Under the pieces are notes generated by a model, which was not told the origin of the DNA, did no database searches, and was given only the letters and a program-made list of their open reading frames with translations. From NCBI GenBank assembly GCA_036277635.1, contig DASUMP010000079.1, forward strand, positions 1 to 12,050: a stretch of 12,050 bases of DNA, given 5' to 3'. Source of the DNA: DASUMP01 sp036277635 (GTDB taxonomy: Bacteria > Actinomycetota > Acidimicrobiia > IMCC26256 > PALSA-610). A program made the position numbers and the translations under genes. Position 1 is the first letter of the stretch, and each line of letters opens with the position of its first letter. Shown here one piece after another: positions 7,041-12,050 of the stretch.

Positions 7041-8108
7041 TCAGCCCTCGCGGGTACCGGTCTCCTTGGCCTCCCACGCCGCGCGGGTGGTTTCGAGCTC
7101 GGCGTCGTCGAGCGCCACGTAGTCGGCCTCGGTGACCGAGGCGATGCCGTCATCGGAGAGATAGAAGTCGACGAACGACTCGACCGCCGCGTTCTCTTCG
7201 AGCGCCTGCGCGCTCACGTAGATGTACAGCGGCCGGGCGATCGGGAACTCGCCGCTCGCGATCGTCTCGGGGGTGGGCTCGACGCAGCCGTCGCCGCCGT
7301 CGACCGCCAGCGCCTTGACCGACTCGGGGTTCTCGGCGACGAACGCGTAGCCGACCCAGCCGAGCGAGGTGTCGCTGCCGCCGATGCCTTCGATGATCAC
7401 GTTGTCGTTGGGCGATGCCTGGTAGTCGAGGCGAGCCTCGGGCTCCTGGCCCCGTTCCTCGGCGATGCCCTCGAGCACGAGCTCGACGAACGAGTCGTAG
7501 GTGCCTGACTCCACGCCGGGGGCGACGATCGTCGACAGGTCGGCGTCGGGGAAGGGTGCGTTCGATGCTCCGTAGCCCTCGGGCAGCTCACCCGCGAGCT
7601 CGTCGGCGTCGGACCAGTTGCCGAATCCGGTGGACTCCGGACCGAGCAACGCGTACAAGTCGCCGAAGCTGAGGCAGTCGACCGCGTCGTTGTTGACCGA
7701 CGTGACCACCGACAAGCCGTCGATGCCGACCTTCAGCTCGATGACGTCGATGCCGTTCGCGGTGCAGGTCTCGAGCTCTTCGGGCTTGATCGGGCGCGAC
7801 GCGTCGGAGATGTCGGCCTCGCCGTTGCAGAAGATCTCGAAGCCGTCGCCGGTGCCGGGACCGTCGACGCTGATCGCGACGTCGGGGTTGTCGGCGTTGA
7901 ACTTCTCGACCACACGGTTCGAGATCGGTTCCACGGTGGACGAGCCCGTGATGGTGATCGAGCCACCGTCGCCCGAGCCGCCGGTGTCCTCGGTGGTCGT
8001 GTCGGACGAACCGTTCTCGTCGTCGTCGTCGCCGCACGCAGCAGCGACCAGCACCAACGCCAGCAGCAACGCCATCAGGCGCCAGAGGGCGGGGGAACGT
8101 CGGGTCAT
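7041..8108 (-). CDS. pstS: Phosphate-binding lipoprotein PstS
   Basis: From the ATG at 8108 (GGGAGG about 10 bases upstream) the protein is 355 residues; the frame continues to 8141 but without a better start. MTRRSPALWR plus a hydrophobic core is a lipoprotein signal peptide. Cleavage before C25 (VAAAC) would yield a diacylglyceryl cysteine; alanine at -3 is less usual than leucine. An acidic, Ser/Thr/Gly linker (26-49) follows. The substrate-binding fold starts with ITITGSSTVEPIS, where the GSST loop binds phosphate in this family. It continues with VDGPGTGDGFEIFCNGEADISDASRPI, again typical of PstS. Later come APGVESGTYDSFVE, GGSDTSLGWVGYAF and ARPLYIYVS. It is extracellular, membrane-tethered, and delivers phosphate to PstCA. 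It is the first gene of the operon, below a candidate PHO box. Confidence 0.97.
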   Translation of the reverse strand: MTRRSPALWRLMALLLALVLVAAACGDDDDENGSSDTTTEDTGGSGDGGSITITGSSTVEPISNRVVEKFNADNPDVAISVDGPGTGDGFEIFCNGEADISDASRPIKPEELETCTANGIDVIELKVGIDGLSVVTSVNNDAVDCLSFGDLYALLGPESTGFGNWSDADELAGELPEGYGASNAPFPDADLSTIVAPGVESGTYDSFVELVLEGIAEERGQEPEARLDYQASPNDNVIIEGIGGSDTSLGWVGYAFVAENPESVKALAVDGGDGCVEPTPETIASGEFPIARPLYIYVSAQALEENAAVESFVDFYLSDDGIASVTEADYVALDDAELETTRAAWEAKETGTREG

Positions 8109-8146
8109 GTGAGCGGGGCCTCCCTCGATGCGGATGCACACCGCGC

Positions 8147-8162
8147 CGGGGCACCTGCCCCG
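8147..8162 (-). other. Small hairpin in the pstS 5' leader
   Basis: CGGGGC at 8147-8152 pairs with GCCCCG at 8157-8162 around a 4-base loop. It falls between the predicted pstS transcription start (near 8171) and the ribosome binding site. No riboswitch family is recognisable, and at this GC content a hairpin of this size could be chance. Confidence 0.3.
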
Positions 8163-8177
8163 CCGCAGCCGTGATCG

Positions 8178-8183
8178 ACAGTA
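8178..8183 (-). promoter_or_regulatory. Predicted -10 element of the pst operon
   Basis: TACTGT on the minus strand (8183-8178) matches TANNNT. The proximal GTTCACC of the PHO box ends nine bases upstream, so the box covers the -35 position, as expected for an activated promoter with no good -35 hexamer. The start would be near 8171, giving a leader of about 60 bases. Confidence 0.5.
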
Positions 8184-8188
8184 GGGAA

Positions 8189-8232
8189 ACCAGGTGAACG
8201 ACCTCTCAGGTCGAGGTGTCCAACAGGTGAAC
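8189..8232 (-). promoter_or_regulatory. PHO box-like direct repeats upstream of pstS
   Basis: The 13-bp sequence CAGGTGAACGACC occurs twice on the plus strand, at 8191-8203 and 8224-8236, exactly 33 bp apart. Read on the pstS strand as 11-base units the array is GTTCACCTGTT, GGACACCTCGA, CCTGAGAGGTC, GTTCACCTGGT. Units 1 and 4 fit the Streptomyces PhoP unit G(G/T)TCAYYYR(G/C)G well, unit 2 partly, unit 3 poorly. GTTCAT on the opposite strand at 8251-8256 also makes an inverted pair with the distal unit. RegX3 is the likely binder, by inference. Confidence 0.65.
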
Positions 8233-8269
8233 GACCGCTGAAGGAAGGGCGTTCATCCCCAGGCCGGCG

Positions 8270-8539
8270 TCATTCGGGCTCGTCGCCGAGGTCCCACTCG
8301 AGGATCAAGTGCTCGCGTTCGGCGTCGCGCGCGACGCGCTCCCGGTTGCGCCGGAACTGCGGGTCGTACACCGGCAGCAGCTGGAGCCGGGCCATGGCCC
8401 GGGAGCGGAACTCGTCGATCGCCTGCGAGTCGCCGAACACCCGGTGGATCTCCCAGTGGGGGGCGACCGGACCCGTGTAGACGACCTTCACGTGACCCTT
8501 CGGCGGGATCTCCTCGAGCTCTTCGGGTTCCATCGCCAT
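8270..8539 (-). CDS. Hypothetical protein, 89 residues
   Basis: Starts at ATG 8539 with GAGGTG about 8 bases upstream; a second ATG two codons later is possible. I do not recognise a family. The sequence is soluble and charged, with no signal peptide, membrane helix, cysteine or obvious metal motif. An acidic start (EPEELEEIPP) is followed by a short beta-like stretch (GHVKVVYTGPVAPHWEIHRVFG). Then comes a probable helix rich in Arg, Ala and Gln (QAIDEFRSRAMARLQ) and a basic helix (RRNRERVARDAEREH) ending in ILEWDLGDEPE. Good codon structure, a ribosome binding site and the lack of a competing frame support a real gene. It lies between htrA and pstS on the same strand, but it is separated from pstS by a promoter region and from htrA by 93 bp, so no operon partner is implied. 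Confidence 0.7.
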   Translation of the reverse strand: MAMEPEELEEIPPKGHVKVVYTGPVAPHWEIHRVFGDSQAIDEFRSRAMARLQLLPVYDPQFRRNRERVARDAEREHLILEWDLGDEPE

Positions 8540-8582
8540 CGCTGTGCCACCTCTCGGACGTCGCTTCGGACCGACCGCGCCG

Positions 8583-8610
8583 GGTCGGCCGGCCAGGTTA
8601 CCGGTCGACC
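8583..8610 (-). terminator. Possible terminator-like hairpin after htrA
   Basis: GGTCGGCCGG (8583-8592) and CCGGTCGACC (8601-8610) form a 10-bp stem with one mismatch on the minus-strand transcript and an 8-base loop, about 22 bases past the htrA stop. There is no T-tract, so intrinsic termination is doubtful. The loop contains TAACCT (minus 8600-8595), a TANNNT match that could instead be the -10 of the downstream 89-residue gene. Confidence 0.35.
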
Positions 8611-8632
8611 TCGGGCGGGCTCGGGGCGCTGA

Positions 8633-9940
8633 TCAGGACTCGGGGCGCGACGTGAGGGTGACGGTGACCTGGATCTCACGGCCGTCGCGGTTCACGACCA
8701 CGTCGACCTCGTCGCCCGGCGCGTTGCGCCGCACGGCGGCGACTACGTCTTCGGCGCGTGCGATCGCGACGCCGCCGAGCTCGACGACCACGTCGCCGAC
8801 CTCGATCCCCGCACCGTCGGCGGGCGACCCCGCGGTGACGTCGCGCACGTACGCTCCCTGATCGACGGCAAGGTTGCGCGTGTCGGCGAGGCTCGGCGTG
8901 ACGGTCTCGGGCTGCACGCCGAGGAACGCGATCTCGGGCGTCCGACCTTCGCGCAGCGACGCGACGATCGGTTGCGCCGACGACCACGGGATCGCGAAGC
9001 CGACGTTGTTCGACGAGCCGGGGTTGGCGATCGCCGTGTTGATCCCGACGACCTCGCCCTGCGCGTTCACGAGCGGGCCGCCCGAGTTGCCGGGGTTGAT
9101 CGCCGCGTCGGTCTGGATGACGTTCTCGAGCACGGTGCCGATCTCGGTGCCGATGCGGCGATCGAGCGCCGAGACGATGCCGCTCGTGACCGACGGCCCG
9201 CTCCCGCCCTGGAGTCCGAGCGCATTGCCGATCGCGACGACGGCGTCGCCGACCTCCAGCGCGTCGGAGTCGCCGAGCGGCGCCGTCGGCAGCCCACTGC
9301 GATCCACCTTCACGACCGCGAGGTCGGAGGACGGGTCGGCGCCGAGCACCTCGGCGTCGAGCACGTCGCCGTCGTCGAGGGTGACCTGAACTTCGTCGTT
9401 GTCACCGACGACGTGCGCGTTCGTGACGATGTAGCCGTCGGAGTCGACGATGAAGCCGCTGCCGGAGCCGCTCTCGAGGCCGGACTCCACGTCGACGCGC
9501 ACCACGGCGGGCTGCACGCGATCGAGGATGGCGCGGATGTCGCCGGGTTCTTCGATCACCGACGCCGGACGGTTGTCGGCCGCCGCGCCGCGTCCGGTGC
9601 GCACGATCGTGGTGCCGTCGTCGTCGAACGCGGCGACGAGGCCACCGGCGACGAGCGCGCCCACGAGGGCGCCGACCACACCACCGATCAGCGCGGCACG
9701 CATCCCACCCGCGCGCGTCGTGGGCACGGCCCGCTCGTCGGGCGGCGGGGTCGCCGACCACGCCGCCGACGGGACGAACGGCCCCGGGTCGGGCTCGGGA
9801 TACGACTCCGGTGCCGGTGCCGGTACGACGTCAGGCGCCGGCGTGGCGGCCGACTCGGGCGCTTCCGTCACGACCTCGAGGTCGAGGGCGCCGGCGTCGT
9901 GGTCGGGCAGGTCCCCGGACCGGTCCCAGTCGTCGGTCAT
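8633..9940 (-). CDS. HtrA/DegP-type serine protease with PDZ domain, membrane anchored
   Basis: 435 residues from ATG 9940, with GGAGG five bases upstream. Layout: an acidic, Ala/Pro-rich cytoplasmic segment (1-75), one membrane helix (about 82-104), a linker, then a trypsin-like domain. The catalytic triad is complete: H176 in VTNAHVV, D206 in SSDLAVV and S286 in GNSGGPL. Other typical stretches are GSGSGFIVDSDGYIVTNAHV, VVAIGNALGL, VIQTDAAINPGNSGGPL and GINTAIA. One PDZ domain (about 337-432) begins FLGVQPETV and has GSPADGAGIEVGDVVVELGG, the usual substrate-binding module. The protease domain should lie outside the membrane and act in quality control of exported proteins, as known for actinobacterial HtrA/PepD proteins. 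A GGAAC-N17-CGTT element 46 bp upstream suggests stress-sigma control. The exact orthologue is uncertain, so no symbol is given. Confidence 0.95.
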   Translation of the reverse strand: MTDDWDRSGDLPDHDAGALDLEVVTEAPESAATPAPDVVPAPAPESYPEPDPGPFVPSAAWSATPPPDERAVPTTRAGGMRAALIGGVVGALVGALVAGGLVAAFDDDGTTIVRTGRGAAADNRPASVIEEPGDIRAILDRVQPAVVRVDVESGLESGSGSGFIVDSDGYIVTNAHVVGDNDEVQVTLDDGDVLDAEVLGADPSSDLAVVKVDRSGLPTAPLGDSDALEVGDAVVAIGNALGLQGGSGPSVTSGIVSALDRRIGTEIGTVLENVIQTDAAINPGNSGGPLVNAQGEVVGINTAIANPGSSNNVGFAIPWSSAQPIVASLREGRTPEIAFLGVQPETVTPSLADTRNLAVDQGAYVRDVTAGSPADGAGIEVGDVVVELGGVAIARAEDVVAAVRRNAPGDEVDVVVNRDGREIQVTVTLTSRPES

Positions 9941-9985
9941 CGTGTCCTCCAGCGGCGGGCTGCGGCGCAGCGGTCACCCAACCAG

Positions 9986-10011
9986 AACGATCCGGGCACC
10001 GAACAGGTTCC
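9986..10011 (-). promoter_or_regulatory. ECF sigma-like promoter of htrA
   Basis: On the minus strand GGAAC (10011-10007) and CGTT (9989-9986) are separated by 17 bases, fitting the GGAAC-N16/17-CGTT form of many ECF sigma factors, including the mycobacterial SigE/SigH type. Transcription would start near 9980, giving a leader of about 40 bases that includes the GGAGG site. htrA-type genes are known targets of envelope-stress sigma factors in actinobacteria. The site is predicted by pattern only. Confidence 0.5.
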
Positions 10012-10073
10012 GAGGTCGTCCAATCCTCGGGAAATGTTCATGCATCCTCCCTCGACACGAAGCGTGTGACACG

Positions 10074-10099
10074 GGAACCTGTGGGGTACCGGAGCCGTT
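10074..10099 (+). promoter_or_regulatory. ECF sigma-like promoter before the whiB-like gene
   Basis: GGAAC (10074-10078), 17 bases, CGTT (10096-10099): the same spacing and the same GGAACCTGT opening as the htrA element on the other strand. The predicted start near 10106 falls on the start codons, which would give a leaderless or nearly leaderless message and would bypass the GGAG site. Chance or use by a different start remains possible. Confidence 0.35.
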
Positions 10100-10103
10100 G
10101 GTG

Positions 10104-10391
10104 ATGACGATGAACGACGACACGCAGCACCCCATCGACGACCTCGACCTCCCCGACGAGACGTCGTGGATGCTCGAGTCGCGCTGCCGAGGCATCGACC
10201 CGGCCCAGTTCTTCCCGTCCGACGGGCTCGGGGTCGAAGCGGCGCAGCGGGTGTGCGCCGGGTGCCCGGTGCGCGCCGAGTGCCTCGAGTACGCACTCAC
10301 GAACCGCATCGAGCACGGGGTGTGGGGCGGGGCGTCGGAGCGGGAACGCCGGCGGATCCTGCGCCGTCGCCGTCAGCTCAGCGGCGTCTGA
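10104..10391 (+). CDS. WhiB-family iron-sulfur transcriptional regulator
   Basis: 95 residues from ATG 10104, with GGAG nine bases upstream; GTG 10101 and ATG 10110 are alternatives. An upstream open frame exists but is the complement of htrA. The [4Fe-4S] ligands are all present: C28, C51, C54 and C60, in the order C-X22-C-X2-C-X5-C. The GVWGG turn (72-76) follows, then a basic C-terminal tail (ERERRRILRRRRQL) that serves for DNA contact. WhiB proteins are confined to Actinomycetota and their phages. They act by binding the domain 4 of the primary sigma factor, and they respond to redox state or nitric oxide. The AAQRVCAGCPVRAECLEYAL stretch and the tail resemble the WhiB2/WhmD group, but I would not fix the subclass by eye. 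It is divergent from htrA. Confidence 0.95.
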   Translation: MTMNDDTQHPIDDLDLPDETSWMLESRCRGIDPAQFFPSDGLGVEAAQRVCAGCPVRAECLEYALTNRIEHGVWGGASERERRRILRRRRQLSGV

Positions 10392-10446
10392 CACCACCCG
10401 GACGCGACGGCACGAGCTCGCCGGACCCGCGACGGGCGGCGACGCA

Positions 10447-10623
10447 CTACTTCGGCGAGGTGTTCTCGTCTTCGTCGTCCTTCTGGCCTTCGGCGAGGCC
10501 GTGCTTGAACTCCTTCTGGGCCTGGCCCAGGGAGCGAGCGAGCTTGGGCAGCTTCGCACCGCCGAAGACGAGCAGGATGATGATCAGGACGATGATGAGC
10601 TCGGGAGCGCCGAGTGACGGCAT
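10447..10623 (-). CDS. tatA: Twin-arginine translocase subunit TatA
   Basis: 58 residues from ATG 10623, with AAAGG about 8 bases upstream; an in-frame GTG at 10632 is less likely. The N-terminal membrane helix (about 8-19) is followed by the hinge FGGAKLP (20-26), containing the conserved Phe-Gly pair. Then come an amphipathic helix (KLARSLGQAQKEFKHGLAEG) and an acidic polar tail. This is the standard TatA/TatE plan, with the mid-size tail common in actinobacteria. TatA oligomerises with TatC to move folded proteins with RR signal peptides across the membrane. Lack of a residue pattern special to TatB and the short length favour TatA. No tatC lies nearby in the window. It converges with the whiB-like gene, leaving a 55-bp gap without a convincing terminator. 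Confidence 0.92.
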   Translation of the reverse strand: MPSLGAPELIIVLIIILLVFGGAKLPKLARSLGQAQKEFKHGLAEGQKDDEDENTSPK

Positions 10624-10655
10624 CACGCACACCTTTCACGGGGTGGCCGGCGCCC

Positions 10656-10661
10656 AGGCTA
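10656..10661 (-). promoter_or_regulatory. Predicted -10 element of tatA
   Basis: TAGCCT on the minus strand (10661-10656), within GGTAGCCT, matches TANNNT and lies 32 bases before the tatA ATG. The same GGTAGCCT octamer precedes the neighbouring oxidoreductase gene. It falls in the loop of a GGCCGG/CCGGCC hairpin (10645-10667) just after the oxidoreductase stop, so the 52-bp gap may both end one transcript and start the next. Confidence 0.4.
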
Positions 10662-10675
10662 CCGGCCGGTGAGGG

Positions 10676-11665
10676 TCAGGTTTGCAGCGCGCTGACCAAC
10701 AGCTCCACGTCGTCGGTCGAGCCCACGTGGAACGGCACCGCTCCGACGCCGAGCACGATGCTCTCCACGCCGAGCGCCTCCCATTCCGCCGCCTGCTCCC
10801 GCACCTGCTCGACCGTGCCCACGAGGCGCCCGACGCGGTAGTCGGCCAGCGTCACGCCGTCGAGCACTCCGGGCGGCGACTGCGACCGCAACCGCTCGAA
10901 CCGACGCTCGAGGTCGCGTTCGTCCTCCCCGCACAGCGCGTACAGGCCGAGCGTGCGCCACACCGACGCCGGGTCGCGCCCGAACTCCTCGCACGCACCC
11001 TCGAGCACGGCGAGTCGTTCGCGGTACGCGTCGGGCGTCCACGTCCAACACGTGTTCCACCCGTCGGCGTGGCGCGCGACGAGACGGAGGAGGCGATCGC
11101 CCTTGCCGCCGAGGAACACGCGCGGTCGGGGCGTCTGCACCGGTCCGGGCATCGCGCGCGCGCCGGCCGCCTGGTGGTGCGCACCCGCGAACGTGACAGT
11201 CTCACCCGCGAGCATCCCGGTCACGATCTGGGTCGCTTCCGCGAGTCGGTCGAGACGCACTCCGGGCCGTGGCATCTCCGTGCCGATCATCTCGTAGTCG
11301 GGCTCGTACCAACCCGCGCCGAGGCCCACGTCGAGCCGACCGTCGGCGACGCGGTCGAGCGTGGCGAGCGACTTCGCGAGCACCGTCGCGGGGCGCAACG
11401 CTTCGAGCAGCACGAGCGTGCCGAGGCGGACGCGCGTGGTGAGCCGCGCGAGCGCGGCGAGCGTGACCAGCGGTTCGAAGCACGCTTCGGCGTCGGGAGG
11501 ACCCCCGTACTTCGCGAGGTCGAGCACGAGGTGGTCGGAGAGCCACACCGACTGCACGCCGAGATCCTCGGCGAGCCGCGCGTGCTGCACGATCGTGTCG
11601 AAGCGCAGCGGTCGCTCACCGCTGACCGAGTAGTCGTACTGCGGGAGTGCGAGACCGAGCTGCAT
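10676..11665 (-). CDS. LLM-class (luciferase-like), probably F420-dependent oxidoreductase
   Basis: 329 residues, the usual length for this family, from ATG 11665. The fold is a bacterial-luciferase-like TIM barrel. It opens with MQLGLALPQYD; then ARLAEDLGVQSVWLSDHL (29-46) and TTRVRLGTLVLL (76-87). Next is ATLDRVADGRLDVGLGAGWYEPDYEMIG (101-128), the family signature with a GxGAGW loop. VFLGGKGDRLLRLVARHADGWN (183-204) is the cofactor phosphate-binding region. GTVEQVREQAAEWEALGVESIVLG is the typical C-terminal end. Members bind F420 or, less often, FMN and reduce or oxidise varied small substrates. F420 is favoured because actinobacteria make it and this subgroup usually uses it, but this is inference and the substrate is unknown. 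No Shine-Dalgarno is visible; a -10 hexamer lies 7 bases before the ATG, suggesting a leaderless message. Confidence 0.9.
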   Translation of the reverse strand: MQLGLALPQYDYSVSGERPLRFDTIVQHARLAEDLGVQSVWLSDHLVLDLAKYGGPPDAEACFEPLVTLAALARLTTRVRLGTLVLLEALRPATVLAKSLATLDRVADGRLDVGLGAGWYEPDYEMIGTEMPRPGVRLDRLAEATQIVTGMLAGETVTFAGAHHQAAGARAMPGPVQTPRPRVFLGGKGDRLLRLVARHADGWNTCWTWTPDAYRERLAVLEGACEEFGRDPASVWRTLGLYALCGEDERDLERRFERLRSQSPPGVLDGVTLADYRVGRLVGTVEQVREQAAEWEALGVESIVLGVGAVPFHVGSTDDVELLVSALQT

Positions 11666-11672
11666 CGGTGCG

Positions 11673-11709
11673 AGGCTACCGAGCGGTCCCGGCGACGACT
11701 CCGTAGCCT
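11673..11709. promoter_or_regulatory. Divergent, mirror-image -10 hexamers (leaderless promoters)
   Basis: The 50-bp gap between the oxidoreductase ATG (11665, minus) and the formimidoyltransferase GTG (11716, plus) holds TAGCCT on the minus strand (11678-11673) and TAGCCT on the plus strand (11704-11709). They end 7 and 6 bases before the respective start codons. That is the spacing of leaderless transcripts, and neither gene shows a Shine-Dalgarno. No -35 hexamer resembling TTGACA is seen for either. Confidence 0.5.
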
Positions 11710-11715
11710 GCAGCT

Positions 11716-12050
11716 GTGCTCGAGTGCGTCGCCAACGTGTCGGAGGGGCGCGACGTCGCCGTGCTCGACCGCCTCGCTCGAGTCTGCGGTGACTCGCTGC
11801 TCGACCGTCACGTCGACGCCGACCACCACCGCAGCGTGTTCACGCTCGCGGGACCCGGCCCGACCGACGCGGCGGATGCCGTGCGGCGGCTCGCCGACGT
11901 CGTCGCGTCGAGCGTCGACCTGCGTGCGCACACTGGCGTGCACCCGCGGCTCGGCGCGCTCGACGTCGTGCCGTTCGTGGCGCTCGACGGCGATCTCTCA
12001 GGCGCGCTCCACGCGGCGCGAGACTTCGCGACCTGGTGGGCTGACCGCGG
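11716..12050 (+). CDS. Glutamate formimidoyltransferase, 5' part only
   Basis: The frame opens at GTG 11716 and runs off the window end, giving about 111 residues. It matches the N-terminal subdomain of formimidoyltransferase (FtcD/FTCD): ECVANVSEGR (3-12), DADHHRSVFTLAGP (34-47), then LRAHTGVHPRLGALDVVPFVAL (69-90). The His in the AHTGVHPRLGALD stretch corresponds to the region of the catalytic histidine of the family. The enzyme transfers the formimino group from N-formiminoglutamate to tetrahydrofolate, the last step of one histidine breakdown route, in the cytoplasm. The usual ECVPNFSEGR is here ECVANVSEGR, a mild departure. Some members in bacteria stand alone without the cyclodeaminase half; what follows here is not visible. 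The start is supported by the leaderless-type TAGCCT at 11704. Confidence 0.9.
   Translation, partial: MLECVANVSEGRDVAVLDRLARVCGDSLLDRHVDADHHRSVFTLAGPGPTDAADAVRRLADVVASSVDLRAHTGVHPRLGALDVVPFVALDGDLSGALHAARDFATWWADR

Noticed and set aside
3937..7122. Series of long plus-strand open frames opposite pstB, pstA and pstC
   Set aside because: They encode Arg/Asp/His-rich sequence without any motif, and the opposite strand encodes unmistakable transporter subunits.
7956..8035. Serine/aspartate-rich repeat-like stretch near the pstS 5' end
   Set aside because: This is the flexible low-complexity linker after the lipoprotein cysteine, not a DNA repeat element.
7418..8154. Possible alternative frames inside pstS
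   Set aside because: Arg-rich translations with no start signal; PstS is complete in the called frame.
10055..10067. ACACG-AAG-CGTGT small palindrome upstream of the whiB-like gene
   Set aside because: A 5-bp stem with a 3-base loop is expected by chance. It could be part of an operator, but nothing else supports that.
8972..10069. 365-codon plus-strand frame opposite htrA
   Set aside because: Arg/Val/Asp-rich shadow of the protease gene, whose catalytic triad is intact on the minus strand.
10392..10446. Possible bidirectional terminator between the whiB-like gene and tatA
   Set aside because: Only a 4-bp CGGC/GCCG stem around the CGAGCTCG palindrome and no T-tract; too weak to call in GC-rich DNA.
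1..12050. Defence system, prophage, transposon, CRISPR or biosynthetic cluster
   Set aside because: No transposase, integrase, repeat array, phage gene or biosynthetic core enzyme is present. Base composition and codon style look even across the window.

Overview
The window is GC-rich, tightly packed bacterial DNA. A WhiB-type iron-sulfur regulator, a RegX3/SenX3-type two-component pair, an LLM-class (probably F420-dependent) oxidoreductase, short TANNNT promoter hexamers and likely leaderless starts all point to Actinomycetota. A deep lineage such as Acidimicrobiia is my guess, not something the sequence proves. I see no mobile element, CRISPR array, tRNA or rRNA.

Layout. (1) 2-640, plus: the 3' end of a dihydroorotate-dehydrogenase-like flavoprotein. 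(2) 657-2590, minus: response regulator regX3 and sensor kinase senX3, translationally coupled. (3) 2755-3480, plus: a first PhoU, divergent from senX3 across a 164-bp regulatory gap. (4) 8108 down to 3456, minus: pstS-pstC-pstA-pstB-phoU, the high-affinity phosphate transporter operon closed by a second PhoU. The two phoU genes converge and overlap by 25 bp. (5) 8270-8539, minus: an 89-residue protein I do not recognise. (6) 8633-9940, minus: a membrane-anchored HtrA/DegP-type protease with one PDZ domain. (7) 10104-10391, plus: a WhiB-like protein, divergent from htrA. (8) 10447-10623, minus: TatA. (9) 10676-11665, minus: an LLM-class oxidoreductase. (10) 11716-12050, plus: the 5' part of a glutamate formimidoyltransferase gene cut by the window edge.

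How it works together. Regions 2-4 form a complete phosphate-starvation module. PstS captures phosphate outside the membrane, PstC/PstA form the channel and PstB powers it. PhoU proteins link transporter state to SenX3, which phosphorylates RegX3. Upstream of pstS, two identical 13-bp repeats containing GTTCACC lie exactly 33 bp (3 x 11) apart, as in an actinobacterial PHO box, with a -10 hexamer at the expected distance. One GTTCACC half-site is similarly placed upstream of senX3, suggesting autoregulation. A 12-bp perfect hairpin between pstS and pstC may set pstS mRNA above the rest of the operon.

The htrA/whiB-like intergenic region carries, on each strand, an element of the form GGAAC-N17-CGTT. 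This resembles ECF sigma-factor promoters and would suit envelope-stress control of htrA. No previously undescribed multigene system is evident. The interest is mainly in regulatory architecture and one short conserved-looking protein of unknown function.
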